From: Sulfurospirillum multivorans DSM 12446
GTDB lineage: Bacteria > Campylobacterota > Campylobacteria > Campylobacterales > Sulfurospirillaceae
Length of the DNA stretch: 64,000 bases
Direction: 5' to 3'
NCBI RefSeq assembly: GCF_000568815.1
Contig: NZ_CP007201.1
Coordinates: forward strand, 1,745,654-1,809,653
The notes beneath the pieces are model-generated. The model did no database searches. It was given only the letters and a program-made list of their open reading frames with translations, and was not told the DNA's origin. Numbering within the stretch: the first letter of the stretch is position 1; every line of letters begins with the position of its first letter. A program made the position numbers and the translations under genes. Positions 32,963 through 41,090 of this stretch are shown in pieces.

Positions 32963-33205
32963 TTAAGCCACGTCTTTTTTGTCTTTCTTCCACTCTACAA
33001 AATCAGCCCATACATACGCAACCATACCGATACACACGATAAGCAACCCAAGTATTGCCAAAATCGCTGTAAAACCTTTATTTTCAGATGGAGAGGTCAA
33101 AAATCCAATCATTATAACAGCACAAGCGCACGCAAAAATTGTACAAATTTTTATTACTCTTTTTGTATCCAAATAGGTGATAAATGGATTTTCATTTTCT
33201 GCCAT
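32963..33205 (-). CDS. Small membrane protein (80 aa)
   Basis: Two hydrophobic segments (ICTIFACACAVIMIGFL, AILAILGLLIVCIGMVAYVW). The stop codon lies in the loop of a GACGTG/CACGTC hairpin. GAGGGAGAAAGAG precedes the ATG. Confidence 0.5.
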   Translation of the reverse strand: MAENENPFITYLDTKRVIKICTIFACACAVIMIGFLTSPSENKGFTAILAILGLLIVCIGMVAYVWADFVEWKKDKKDVA

Positions 33206-33232
33206 CTCTTTCTCCCTCGTTCAGTAATTTGG

Positions 33233-33481
33233 TTAAACACACATGTGACGTTGCATTAATACATGAGTTGCGGTACGTTCACGTCCTGTCACATAATCCA
33301 ATAAATGCTCTGCTTCATTATCCGTAACTTCTTCGTATGCTTTCTCGTTACTAATTCCATAATGGTTAGCAATATTCGCCAAAACCTTGGCTTTTGTTTC
33401 ACCGTCGATAGCATCAAGAAAAAGTTTATTTTTTTGTGCATTTGTTAAGTCTTTCTTAATATCAACTCCGTGCGCTACCAT
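33233..33481 (-). CDS. Small hypothetical protein (82 aa)
   Basis: Helical protein (AKVLANIANHYGISNEKAYE), soluble. I choose 33481 after AAGGACGGACGGC; the ATG at 33523 has no ribosome site. First gene of the array, just beyond the left dif-like site. Not recognised. Confidence 0.5.
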   Translation of the reverse strand: MVAHGVDIKKDLTNAQKNKLFLDAIDGETKAKVLANIANHYGISNEKAYEEVTDNEAEHLLDYVTGRERTATHVLMQRHMCV

Positions 33482-33536
33482 GCCGTCCGTCCTTATTGTT
33501 CTCTTAGCATAATTATAGCCCAATCACTCCATAAAA

Positions 33537-33569
33537 GTCAAGTGATTATCTTTTATTTGACGATATTCA
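33537..33569 (+). repeat. dif-like site, left copy
   Basis: GTCAAGTGATTATC, TTTTATTTGAC, GATATTCA: the left copy of a partly palindromic 33-base site that matches 39751-39783 at 30 of 33 positions in the same orientation. The arms (GAWTATC / GATATTC) flank an AT-rich spacer as in Xer recombination sites. Confidence 0.65.
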
Positions 33570-33577
33570 TATATTAT

Positions 33578-34651
33578 TTAGCCGAAATCCTCATCTAAAA
33601 ATACATCGCTGATAACTGCATACTTCTTAGCATGGAAACCAATCATCTTTTCTGTATCTGCACGGTTCTTATGCCCCATAATTGCTTGAATAGCTGATAA
33701 GTGAAAATGCTTACCGTCCTTTCTATGGTTATAAAGGTACAGGGCAAGGCTTACCCTTAGTAAGGTCGCGTTCATCTCCCTGCGTTCGATTTTGGCATAC
33801 TTTAGCATGGTTTTAACAAGCTCATTCACCTGTGTGGTATTCAGCATTTCATCTTTATTCGTAGGCGCATAGAAAAGGTAGCCGTTTTCGTTCTCTTCTT
33901 TAAGTTCAAGATACCTATTGAGGTACTTGATAAGTTTGTTGCGAGGTAGCTCAATATCAATAGTACGACCAATGCTTTTTGATATGCAAATGCTCTTCTT
34001 ATCCACGATCAGGCTCTTACCTAATTTCAAGCTCACAAGCTCTTTAGGTGTGATCCCCGAATAGAGCATAATCCGACAAATAAGAACGGTTCTGCACTTA
34101 TCAAATTCATTCTTGAATTTCGCATACTGCGGAAGCATTTTAGAGAAGCGTGCGAACTCTTCATCGTCCATCGCATCGTGTTCTTTCGGTTTTGGCTTTT
34201 TGAGTCTCGCTCCCTCATATTCAATGCTGAATTTAAAGCCGTCTGTATTGGTATTTTCAATATACGTCAACAGCTCCAACACACAATCGAGATAACTCTT
34301 TTTAGAGCTATCTGCAAGCTCTAAACTATTTGCAAAACTGTAAATCACATCATCGTTAAATTCCGTTATTTCGGAAGCGTTTTCGAGTGCAAAAGGATAA
34401 AATTTAGAAACACTATTTAAGATCAACGAAATAGATTGCAACCCATGCTGTCTAAGCTCTTTACATGTAGATTGCACTTTTGAAAGATCGTTTGCATTGA
34501 GCAGGAGATCACGGTACAGGATAATATCATCAACGGTGTTCTCTTTAGAGATTTTAAATAGCTCCATCACTTTGTGAGCCAAGTATGCTTTTACCCAATG
34601 TAATAGGTTTTCTTGGTAGGTTTTGAATGGTTTTAAGGGATTATTTTTCAT
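33578..34651 (-). CDS. Degenerate XerH-like tyrosine recombinase
   Basis: A 357-residue protein with the two-domain layout of XerH-type recombinases (N-terminal helical domain, then LICRIMLYSGITPKELVSLK and IMGHKNRADTEKM). The first catalytic Arg (usually G-x-R-x-x-E) is replaced by Thr, the H-x-L-R-H box reads T-L-L-R-V, and the position of the nucleophilic Tyr, nine residues after the conserved GH, is Met. It may be inactive, or bind DNA as a directionality or accessory factor. Start at 34651; the TTG at 34660 lies in the ribosome site. Confidence 0.65.
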   Translation of the reverse strand: MKNNPLKPFKTYQENLLHWVKAYLAHKVMELFKISKENTVDDIILYRDLLLNANDLSKVQSTCKELRQHGLQSISLILNSVSKFYPFALENASEITEFNDDVIYSFANSLELADSSKKSYLDCVLELLTYIENTNTDGFKFSIEYEGARLKKPKPKEHDAMDDEEFARFSKMLPQYAKFKNEFDKCRTVLICRIMLYSGITPKELVSLKLGKSLIVDKKSICISKSIGRTIDIELPRNKLIKYLNRYLELKEENENGYLFYAPTNKDEMLNTTQVNELVKTMLKYAKIERREMNATLLRVSLALYLYNHRKDGKHFHLSAIQAIMGHKNRADTEKMIGFHAKKYAVISDVFLDEDFG

Positions 34652-34844
34652 GCTTCTCAATCTTTTTTAGTGTACTTAAGTCAAGTCGTGCAGTGCATCC
34701 AAGCACTACGCTCCATCCATCTTTCTTATTATACTTATCTTTCCGAAAAGTATAATAATTTGCTGTTTCATTCACTCGTAATTCATATTCTTTGCCTTGC
34801 CATATCATTGTACATGTATGGGTAACTTTACGCTTGTTTTTCAT
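34641..34844 (-). CDS. Small basic hypothetical protein (67 aa)
   Basis: Basic protein with a beta-rich pattern (CTMIWQGKEYELRVN ... WSVVLGCTARLDL). It overlaps the upstream nuclease gene by 17 bases and the recombinase gene by 11, so it is tightly packed. Function unknown. Confidence 0.5.
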   Translation of the reverse strand: MKNKRKVTHTCTMIWQGKEYELRVNETANYYTFRKDKYNKKDGWSVVLGCTARLDLSTLKKIEKHEK

Positions 34845-36135
34845 GATTTTGTAGCTCTTTTTTAACTTTGTGTTCTTCAAACATCTTAAGCATTTTAGCC
34901 TTAACGGACAGTTCTTTTTTGCGCTTTAGTACGGGTGGAATGAACTCTTTAATTGCGAGGTCTTTTAACCAAGGCTCATTTAACCCATGTACATATTTAC
35001 TACTGAAATACGAATCCGATTCATTTGCCTTATTGCCTCTTGCAATACTCATCACATTACTAGCGCCTTGCAGTAACATATCTCTACGCCAAATAAATTC
35101 TTTATAATGCCGACGTCGCCAAATATTGATCGTAAATTGACGGGAGTTTTTGCCAAGAAGATTAGAAGCTACTTCGGACAACGCTTCAACCCCACCTCTT
35201 AAACTCTTTATCCAAGAGCTTGCTCCTTTATAAGCAGAGAACTGTTCTTGAAACTCCGTAGTCCAAATATGCCCAATGACAGTTTTATCTTGTTTTAGTG
35301 GTTTTGACTTCTTTATAATATTGATTTTGCCTTTGCTGTCGAACGTAATAATTCCTACATGTAAAGGGATATTTTCGGGTATATGTTTGCTTTCAAAAAG
35401 TGCGAGCCAAACTTCATCAGCGAATAATGAACTGCTTTCAAGTTGTCTTTGTACACGAACAAATGAATCTGTTTCGGCTTTTATCTCAACAAAAATCATT
35501 TTTTTCTTATCAAAAACGGCTAAATCAACTATGGAATTTTTACCCCATACCCCACCAATGCCGAACTCAGGTACAATGATTGCGTCAGGGTATCGTTTAT
35601 TTAACCATTGGAATACAACACTTTTTGCATCAGATGCACGAAAAGCGTTTGTATTCGGCTGTTTTCTTTTATGAAATGTGATAATTGTTTTCGGGTGCAT
35701 CTCTTCAATCAATTCATACGTAGAAAAATGGGGTGGTAGAATTGGCATATCAGTGTATTTTAGAGCACTTGCCACTTCATCTTTTAGTGTTCTGCCTCTA
35801 AAATCTCCATTGTAATGAGTGTGCCACCCCTGTGTTCCTATAATTTTAAACTCAAAATGCCCACTGGCGTAGTTGTCCAATTCGCTTTTAAGCTTTCTCC
35901 ATGCGTGCCATCCCGTCTTTACTTCTTTACGGTGGTATGGGTCAACATTATGTGTAGTGAGTTCACCATCTAACAACCAAAATTGCTGACCAGTTTTAGC
36001 ATAGCCATCTCTTGCAGAACGTCCATTTACAAACCACACCACATATCCATCATTTAAAAGATTTTCGAGCATCCAAGGAAGCTTAAATTTTGCTTCATCA
36101 TCTTCCCAACCGTCGGGATACATACGTTTATTCAT
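34828..36135 (-). CDS. PD-(D/E)XK nuclease-like protein (sce7726-like)
   Basis: A 435-residue protein. The central part (about residues 180-250) has the motif order SIVDLAVF (Asp), then MIFVEIKAE (E-x-K) and RVQRQLESS, resembling sce7726/PD-(D/E)XK nucleases. The N- and C-terminal parts are not recognised. The start overlaps the ASCH stop; ATG 36147 is an alternative. Confidence 0.6.
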   Translation of the reverse strand: MNKRMYPDGWEDDEAKFKLPWMLENLLNDGYVVWFVNGRSARDGYAKTGQQFWLLDGELTTHNVDPYHRKEVKTGWHAWRKLKSELDNYASGHFEFKIIGTQGWHTHYNGDFRGRTLKDEVASALKYTDMPILPPHFSTYELIEEMHPKTIITFHKRKQPNTNAFRASDAKSVVFQWLNKRYPDAIIVPEFGIGGVWGKNSIVDLAVFDKKKMIFVEIKAETDSFVRVQRQLESSSLFADEVWLALFESKHIPENIPLHVGIITFDSKGKINIIKKSKPLKQDKTVIGHIWTTEFQEQFSAYKGASSWIKSLRGGVEALSEVASNLLGKNSRQFTINIWRRRHYKEFIWRRDMLLQGASNVMSIARGNKANESDSYFSSKYVHGLNEPWLKDLAIKEFIPPVLKRKKELSVKAKMLKMFEEHKVKKELQNHEKQA

Positions 36136-36490
36136 GTAATTTCTCATTCGCTGTTTTTAAATTCCTAGTCCACTCGATAGTTTCCAATTCAAAAACGAAA
36201 AAATCGCCTTTGCCTAGTGGCGTTTCAATGCCTCGCTTTAATTCAATGCTTTTGCATTTAACCATCATAGTAGGAACGTCACGACCATAGCCATTTTTAA
36301 ACTCAATGAAGTAATAAGGGAATGGGATAAACTCAACTACATCGTGAAAGTCCTCAAAAACTGTACTCCCAATACCGCACAATCTCTTAACCCAATAAGG
36401 TTTCACTTCTCGGTACTCTTCTTTCTTTGTGCCGTTAAGGATCTGATTAAAATATTCACGCTTGAGCGTTAAAGGTAAGACATTACTCAT
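36128..36490 (-). CDS. ASCH domain protein
   Basis: A 120-residue ASCH-like fold: VLPLTLKREYFNQIL and GTKKEEYREVKPYWVKRL match the usual N-terminal strand-helix signature. ASCH proteins are thought to bind RNA or modified nucleotides. Start at 36490 after GAGAGGAAACATGCA. Cotranscribed with the GIY-YIG gene. Confidence 0.7.
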   Translation of the reverse strand: MSNVLPLTLKREYFNQILNGTKKEEYREVKPYWVKRLCGIGSTVFEDFHDVVEFIPFPYYFIEFKNGYGRDVPTMMVKCKSIELKRGIETPLGKGDFFVFELETIEWTRNLKTANEKLHE

Positions 36491-37964
36491 TGCATGTTTC
36501 CTCTCTACTTGAATCAAACAAATCGCCACCATACTGTTTTTTGCTGTGTTCGTCTTTATTGGCTACTGCCGTATTGTATCCGTGTTTGATTGAATCATAA
36601 TGATTAATCCAGTATTGCTCTCTTTGATTGATATAGGTGCGTTTATCTTGATAGCTGATACCGTTTGCTGTTAGCTCTTTATGTGTGATGATCTCAATTA
36701 CCTCAAAAAGCCAATCAGAAATTTCACTTTTACAGATCGCCTCATGGAACATAGAACCGCTTCTAGGCGAAGCGAAGTGTTGATACCATCTAAAGGTCGC
36801 ATATTGTGTCGTTTGTCCAATATAGACCATTTGTGTGTGTTTATTGGTGATTTTATAGATACATGGATTGTGAATGCCATTGTTCTCAATCATCGTCTTG
36901 TAAATTCTTTCCTCTTCTCTTAACTGATTGTTTCTGTCTCGTGCAATATCGGTACACTCCGTAGAGCAACAACTCGAAGCACCTCTTTCGTGTCGATTGT
37001 TTTTTTCAACCAAAGTGTACTCTGCTCCGCATATCTCACATGAGCGTTTGCTGTTCCAATGTTCGTCCCAGTATTCATCAGGTGGATAGAGCTTTAAGAG
37101 GTAATCGTTTTTAATGCCAATATCCTCTACTTTGCCACTGGTCATAGTCATTTTAGCGTTAAACTCTTTTTCAAGTAGATCTCTTGCCTCTTTTTTTGAA
37201 TTGGCTTCGATATACCCTATTTCAAAATCTGCCCATGACCATTGCTTACCATCAGATGATGAGTATTCAGGAATTTTCAATCTATAAAAGAATCTTGTTT
37301 TTTGAGAGGGCACTATGGTCGCTAAGAAAGGATTGTCAATAAGTCTGCATGTGTACTTGACAATGTATTTATGACTGTACAATGTTTGCTTGATTTTTTG
37401 AGGCTCTTCTCTTATTTCCTCTTCACTTTTAAACGATAGTGCATACGAACTGTCTTTGTTTTCGTCCACTATAAAATTCACGTTGTCTAAATAGAAGTTT
37501 TCTAACTTCTCTATGACAACATCTTTTATCTGAACGAAGTACCTTGCTTGATCTTGCTTCATAAATCGTTGATTGGTGTGTTTGATGTCTTGTTGGTTTG
37601 AATTGAACCTGTAATGCACCACATCCTTTTCATCTACGATAAAAGGCTCTTTGATGTACAAAATTTCATTTGTACCATAGTTGCTTACAATGTTCTTTTT
37701 AAGAGCTATACCATAGCGATGTTGGAATCGCCATGTGCCTGTAATACCTGTTTCAAATTCATATCGAATTTGATAGCCTACTACTTCATTAAATGGGTTA
37801 TTGTCTCGCAAGTGAGAGCATTTGTCTTGTATCGCCAACCGCAAATTCAAAATTTGGTTTGGGATACTCTTGATCTCTTGAGTGAGAGTTATCTCTTTTG
37901 AGGTGAGTAAATTATTGAGCTGTTCTTCGGTGTCAAACTGCACGCTTTTAAGATCGTAAATCAT
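36483..37964 (-). CDS. GIY-YIG nuclease-domain protein with zinc motif
   Basis: 493 residues. The C-terminal GIY-YIG domain starts near residue 365 (CIYKITNKHTQMVYIGQT), with the conserved Arg-containing helix (FRWYQHFASP) and a late Glu (QREQYWI). A cysteine-rich site precedes it at about residues 313-345 (CEICGAEY ... SCCSTEC). The N-terminal 300 residues are not recognised and may bind DNA. GAGGAATACCATA precedes the ATG. Confidence 0.75.
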   Translation of the reverse strand: MIYDLKSVQFDTEEQLNNLLTSKEITLTQEIKSIPNQILNLRLAIQDKCSHLRDNNPFNEVVGYQIRYEFETGITGTWRFQHRYGIALKKNIVSNYGTNEILYIKEPFIVDEKDVVHYRFNSNQQDIKHTNQRFMKQDQARYFVQIKDVVIEKLENFYLDNVNFIVDENKDSSYALSFKSEEEIREEPQKIKQTLYSHKYIVKYTCRLIDNPFLATIVPSQKTRFFYRLKIPEYSSSDGKQWSWADFEIGYIEANSKKEARDLLEKEFNAKMTMTSGKVEDIGIKNDYLLKLYPPDEYWDEHWNSKRSCEICGAEYTLVEKNNRHERGASSCCSTECTDIARDRNNQLREEERIYKTMIENNGIHNPCIYKITNKHTQMVYIGQTTQYATFRWYQHFASPRSGSMFHEAICKSEISDWLFEVIEIITHKELTANGISYQDKRTYINQREQYWINHYDSIKHGYNTAVANKDEHSKKQYGGDLFDSSREETCNE

Positions 37965-37976
37965 TATGGTATTCCT

Positions 37977-38966
37977 CTAATATTTACTTGCCACACAATG
38001 ACCGTGTGACCATTTGTATTCTTGCAGATCTTCAAGTTGCATGTTTGGATATTTTGCCTTTGCCTCTTCAAGTACATCAAGAAGCGTAACGGCTTCGCCT
38101 CTACGTTCACCATCTTTGTGAAGCTTCCCACATACACCTAGGTTTTTAACGGGCATATCACTCCACGCATTGAGCTTGTTTTGTTCAAGCTGTACCCACT
38201 CATTAAAACGATCAGGATAGGAGTGATAGAGCCATAAAAGCTCTAAGTGATTGGAACCATACGGGCAAAACATACAGTTACTAGGCATTGGGAGTTGAAA
38301 TCCAAGTGATTTGATATAAGCTTGACACGCAGAGCGATCCATACCAACACCCAATAAAGGATATTCAACGATAACAGATTGTTTTTTCCACGCAATCGTC
38401 TCTTTTTCAGCATCTTGCACCCTCTTCTCTTCACCTTTTGCGATTCCTACGAGCCAACGGATTTTTCCAAAGTATTTGGCAAAGTAAGCATAGGCTCTCT
38501 TGCGTGCCATCTTTGGAATATCGTAATTTTCCATAAGCCATTTTTCAACGTAGTTGTATTGAGGGTTAAGTTTTAATTGGTGTGTGCAACTCTTATGAAA
38601 TGCTACGCTTCCAATATTAGCACGAGGCGGTATTTCCCATTGATACACAAGACTTTTCCAACTTGGAGCGTGATAGCCCATGTCACTTGAAATTGTTGTA
38701 AATTCAATTCCATGCTCCTCACAAAAAGGAATGATTACTTCATCACGATATTGATAGGTAAAAGGGTGCTCATTGCCAGTGTCACTAAAGAGCACTAAGA
38801 GCTTTTCAGGCGCATAACGAGCACGAAATTCCGCATCATAAACAATTTTAAAGAGAATGGTTGTGCTGTCTTGACCCAAGCCCATACTTAGTACAGTAAG
38901 ATCACTGAATGTATTTTGTATCTCAACGCCAGCTTGTGCGAAGATATTAGAAGAAGGGATTGTCAT
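37977..38966 (-). CDS. PAPS reductase-like / adenine nucleotide alpha-hydrolase
   Basis: A 329-residue member of the PP-loop ATP pyrophosphatase superfamily: VLSMGLGQDSTTILF near residue 25 is the PP-loop (usually SGGxDS), followed by VLFSDTGNEHPFTY. Cysteines near residues 225-235 (SNCMFCPYG) are typical of the phage and DndC-like branch. It may activate sulfur or a nucleotide for DNA or RNA modification. It overlaps the upstream gene (ATGA). Confidence 0.75.
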   Translation of the reverse strand: MTIPSSNIFAQAGVEIQNTFSDLTVLSMGLGQDSTTILFKIVYDAEFRARYAPEKLLVLFSDTGNEHPFTYQYRDEVIIPFCEEHGIEFTTISSDMGYHAPSWKSLVYQWEIPPRANIGSVAFHKSCTHQLKLNPQYNYVEKWLMENYDIPKMARKRAYAYFAKYFGKIRWLVGIAKGEEKRVQDAEKETIAWKKQSVIVEYPLLGVGMDRSACQAYIKSLGFQLPMPSNCMFCPYGSNHLELLWLYHSYPDRFNEWVQLEQNKLNAWSDMPVKNLGVCGKLHKDGERRGEAVTLLDVLEEAKAKYPNMQLEDLQEYKWSHGHCVASKY

Positions 38967-39697
38967 TGGTTATTCTTCTTATACTTCTCGATTCGCACCA
39001 AACACTCTTTGCATGTAATGACATGTTGGATATCCTCGATTTTAATATCTGTGTAAAGAGGAATATAAAGTCCTTTTTGTTGTGAACAAAGGTATTGATT
39101 TGTCTTGCGCTTGAGAGATCCACTAACATAGTCTTCTTGCAAAACAACATGCCTAACCGTATTGCTTTTACATCCATTACCAGATGAAGATTCGGATAAC
39201 CCACTAAGAGCTATTTTGATGTCAGCAATAAATTTAAAAGGAAGGTTGTATTGCTCCCAAAATTCAATACGTTCTATTTTATCTTGAAGGGCGTGTATTT
39301 CAAATCGTTTTTCTCTAATTTTTTCTGCGATCTCTTCTAATGTTTTACGGTTAAGCTTATGCTCTTCATAGTTTGTTTTTTTAGCAACATTGAAAAACCT
39401 ACCACCAAACCAGAATACAAGATCTTCTCGTTGTCCTTTTTTAAAAAAGGCATCAATAACATTTTGGTCTTCGTCAAAGTAGAATTTTTCTGTTTTATCA
39501 TTATTGAGGATAACGTGTACGATGCCATCTTCATAAAATGCATCGTACACGTTATTAGCATTAATTAAACGCGGATTGGTATAGTGTTGGGTTACATGAA
39601 ATAATTGTAAGCGATTGTTTTCAAATTTAGTTTGTTGCTCAAGCAATTCAGAACATTCTTTGCCCACAATTTGAAGTTGATCTTTTAATAATTTCAT
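38963..39697 (-). CDS. Hypothetical protein with C-terminal cysteine pair (244 aa)
   Basis: Not recognised. Helical coiled-coil-like stretch at residues 115-150 (RKTLEEIAEKIREKRFEIHA); C-terminal VITCKECLVRIEKY could bind zinc with an earlier cysteine. AGGAGTAGGGC precedes the ATG. First gene of the dif-flanked module, coupled to the PAPS-reductase-like gene. Confidence 0.55.
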   Translation of the reverse strand: MKLLKDQLQIVGKECSELLEQQTKFENNRLQLFHVTQHYTNPRLINANNVYDAFYEDGIVHVILNNDKTEKFYFDEDQNVIDAFFKKGQREDLVFWFGGRFFNVAKKTNYEEHKLNRKTLEEIAEKIREKRFEIHALQDKIERIEFWEQYNLPFKFIADIKIALSGLSESSSGNGCKSNTVRHVVLQEDYVSGSLKRKTNQYLCSQQKGLYIPLYTDIKIEDIQHVITCKECLVRIEKYKKNNQ

Positions 39698-39750
39698 GCC
39701 CTACTCCTATAACTTTTTCTGCTCAAATTATAGGATAATTTAGTCTTATT

Positions 39751-39783
39751 GTCAAGTGAATATCTTTTATTTAGCGATATTCA
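39751..39783 (+). repeat. dif-like site, right copy
   Basis: GTCAAGTGAATATC, TTTTATTTAGC, GATATTCA, continuing to CACTT, so the arms AGTGAATATC/GATATTCACT are a perfect 10-base inverted repeat around 11 bases. Same orientation as 33537-33569. Confidence 0.7.
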
Positions 39784-39928
39784 CTTAATTTACAAACCCG
39801 TGTTTACTGCTAAAAATTAAAAAAAACAGCTCTCAAGTGTTAATCATGTTGTAGAGGTTTTACCATGGAAATATTTCTTTGAAAATACGCAAAAAAGTAT
39901 TTTGGAATCAAAATTTTTGAAAGTTTCT

Positions 39929-39934
39929 ATAATT
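39929..39934 (+). promoter_or_regulatory. Promoter -10 for the small peptide gene
   Basis: TATAAT, 53 bases before the peptide start, with TTTTTGAAAG about 13-18 bases upstream as a weak -35. A hairpin AAAATAC/GTATTTT lies just upstream at 39882-39904. Confidence 0.45.
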
Positions 39935-39987
39935 AATTCTGTGCTTCAAATATGAATAGATCTTGAAAAAATACGCAAGGAGAAAAG

Positions 39988-40062
39988 ATGATAAAAAAAA
40001 TAATCACCCAAGTAATAATTATCGTATTAGTTATTCTATTTTTTATCACACCTCTTTATTAA
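39988..40062 (+). CDS. 24-residue hydrophobic peptide, type I toxin-like
   Basis: ATG at 39988 after AAGGAGAAAAG. The peptide is one hydrophobic helix (TQVIIIVLVILFFITPLY) with two lysines at the N-terminus, similar in size and makeup to Ibs-type toxins of type I toxin-antitoxin systems. The last codons overlap a strong terminator. An antisense RNA would be expected on the minus strand, but I cannot show it. Confidence 0.55.
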   Translation: MIKKIITQVIIIVLVILFFITPLY

Positions 40063-40076
40063 GAGGTGTGCTTTTT
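40047..40076 (+). terminator. Rho-independent terminator
   Basis: Perfect 10-base stem CACACCTCTT / AAGAGGTGTG with a four-base loop, then CTTTTTC. It includes the stop codon of the 24-residue peptide. Confidence 0.85.
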
Positions 40077-40106
40077 CAATGATATTGTTGGCATTTTACA
40101 ATACTC

Positions 40107-40448
40107 CTAATTTAAAAAACTGTCTGTCGAATAAGCCTCTAAAAATCGTATCATTTTAATTGCTATTTCATCAACTTGATTTGTCGGGCAAATAGTTTCT
40201 CCATTTTTATTAATCACAATTTGAAATATTTTTATTTTACTGAAATCAAAAAAATCAGAAGTAGAAGTATTTGTTTCATTTTTTTGGATTTTAAAATTTC
40301 GCGCTTGAAGCTGATTAATCAAATTTTGATACTGCTGTAAATGATATTGACCAAATTCAGTTGTTTTATCACTATAAAGTGAATGTTGCAATAGGTATTG
40401 AAGAACGTAAAAGCCTCCGATAAGTCTTTCGTCACTAAAAGTTTCCAT
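40107..40448 (-). CDS. Hypothetical protein (113 aa)
   Basis: Soluble protein of unknown function. AGGATATTAAATA precedes the ATG. It is separated from the next gene by 62 bases and may be the distal end of the cargo operon. Confidence 0.5.
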   Translation of the reverse strand: METFSDERLIGGFYVLQYLLQHSLYSDKTTEFGQYHLQQYQNLINQLQARNFKIQKNETNTSTSDFFDFSKIKIFQIVINKNGETICPTNQVDEIAIKMIRFLEAYSTDSFLN

Positions 40449-40510
40449 TATTTAATATCCTAGTTTTATTTTTAGAATATAAATATACTGCTGCTTTACT
40501 GTTATGTATC

Positions 40511-40729
40511 TTATTCTTTTAAAAATTCATGTTTAAAAATTTCATGACAATTCAACCCATCTGTAATTTTATAGAGTGACGTGCTCTTATCTTGATAAAT
40601 ATTGATAGCGCGCCTCCAGTAATTGATTGGAAAAACCTCAACATACGCTTTAAATGCCACCTCATCTTCTTTTGAAATTATAAAATGAAAGAAGTACCTA
40701 TGTGATTCATTAAATACCGGTAATGTCAT
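40511..40729 (-). CDS. Small hypothetical protein (72 aa)
   Basis: Soluble, aromatic-rich (HRYFFHFIISKEDE). Start overlaps the upstream stop (TTATGA), with AGGGA upstream. Function unknown. Confidence 0.5.
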   Translation of the reverse strand: MTLPVFNESHRYFFHFIISKEDEVAFKAYVEVFPINYWRRAINIYQDKSTSLYKITDGLNCHEIFKHEFLKE

Positions 40730-41085
40730 AATAAATCCCTACTCAAAATAGTGATCTTACCGCTTAAGACACCACGCTTCACTTGCTCTTCAAACTCTCT
40801 GATCTCATTACATGTAAGATCATTTTCTATCCGAACACTATTTTGAAAATCGACCAAATGGCTTTTGAAAAGTGACATCTTTTCAAATTCTAATACAAAC
40901 TGCCTCGCAAATTCGTTTTCAACGTGTGAAAATGTATTTTTTACATGTAAAGCATTCGCCACTTGATTGCAGGACTGGCAGAGAGAAAAAAGAGTCGTTA
41001 TTTGACTAAAATTCAACCTTTCTTGTCTTGTGACACTTGAAAGTTTTTGACAATTTATTTTTGAGCAGTATCCTATATGAACCAT
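40726..41085 (-). CDS. Cysteine-containing hypothetical protein (119 aa)
   Basis: Cysteines at the N-terminus (GYCSKINCQKL) and near residue 36 (LCQSCNQV) suggest a zinc site. The gene carries two TTACATGTAA palindromes (40808, 40941). AAGGTAAAAGAT precedes the ATG. Not recognised. Confidence 0.5.
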   Translation of the reverse strand: MVHIGYCSKINCQKLSSVTRQERLNFSQITTLFSLCQSCNQVANALHVKNTFSHVENEFARQFVLEFEKMSLFKSHLVDFQNSVRIENDLTCNEIREFEEQVKRGVLSGKITILSRDLL

Positions 41086-41090
41086 ATCTT

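Larger units (their letters stand above)
29387..33227 (-). repeat. TTACTGA intergenic repeat family
   Basis: Gene boundaries in this interval repeat a short segment: often a small hairpin containing or touching the stop codon, then TTACTGA (or TAACTGA), then AAGG or GAGG and the next ATG. TCAGTAA/TCAGTTA on the plus strand occurs at 29387, 29678, 30236, 31031, 31911, 32663, 32949 and 33221, with variants near 30697, 31367, 31521 and 32370. Two subtypes: ACCAAATWACTGA and CAGCGTTACTGATTGA. Confidence 0.7.

Noticed and set aside
29387-33227. Integron cassette array with attC sites
   Set aside because: The repeats lack the GTTRRRY/RYYYAAC core pairs and no integron integrase is present.
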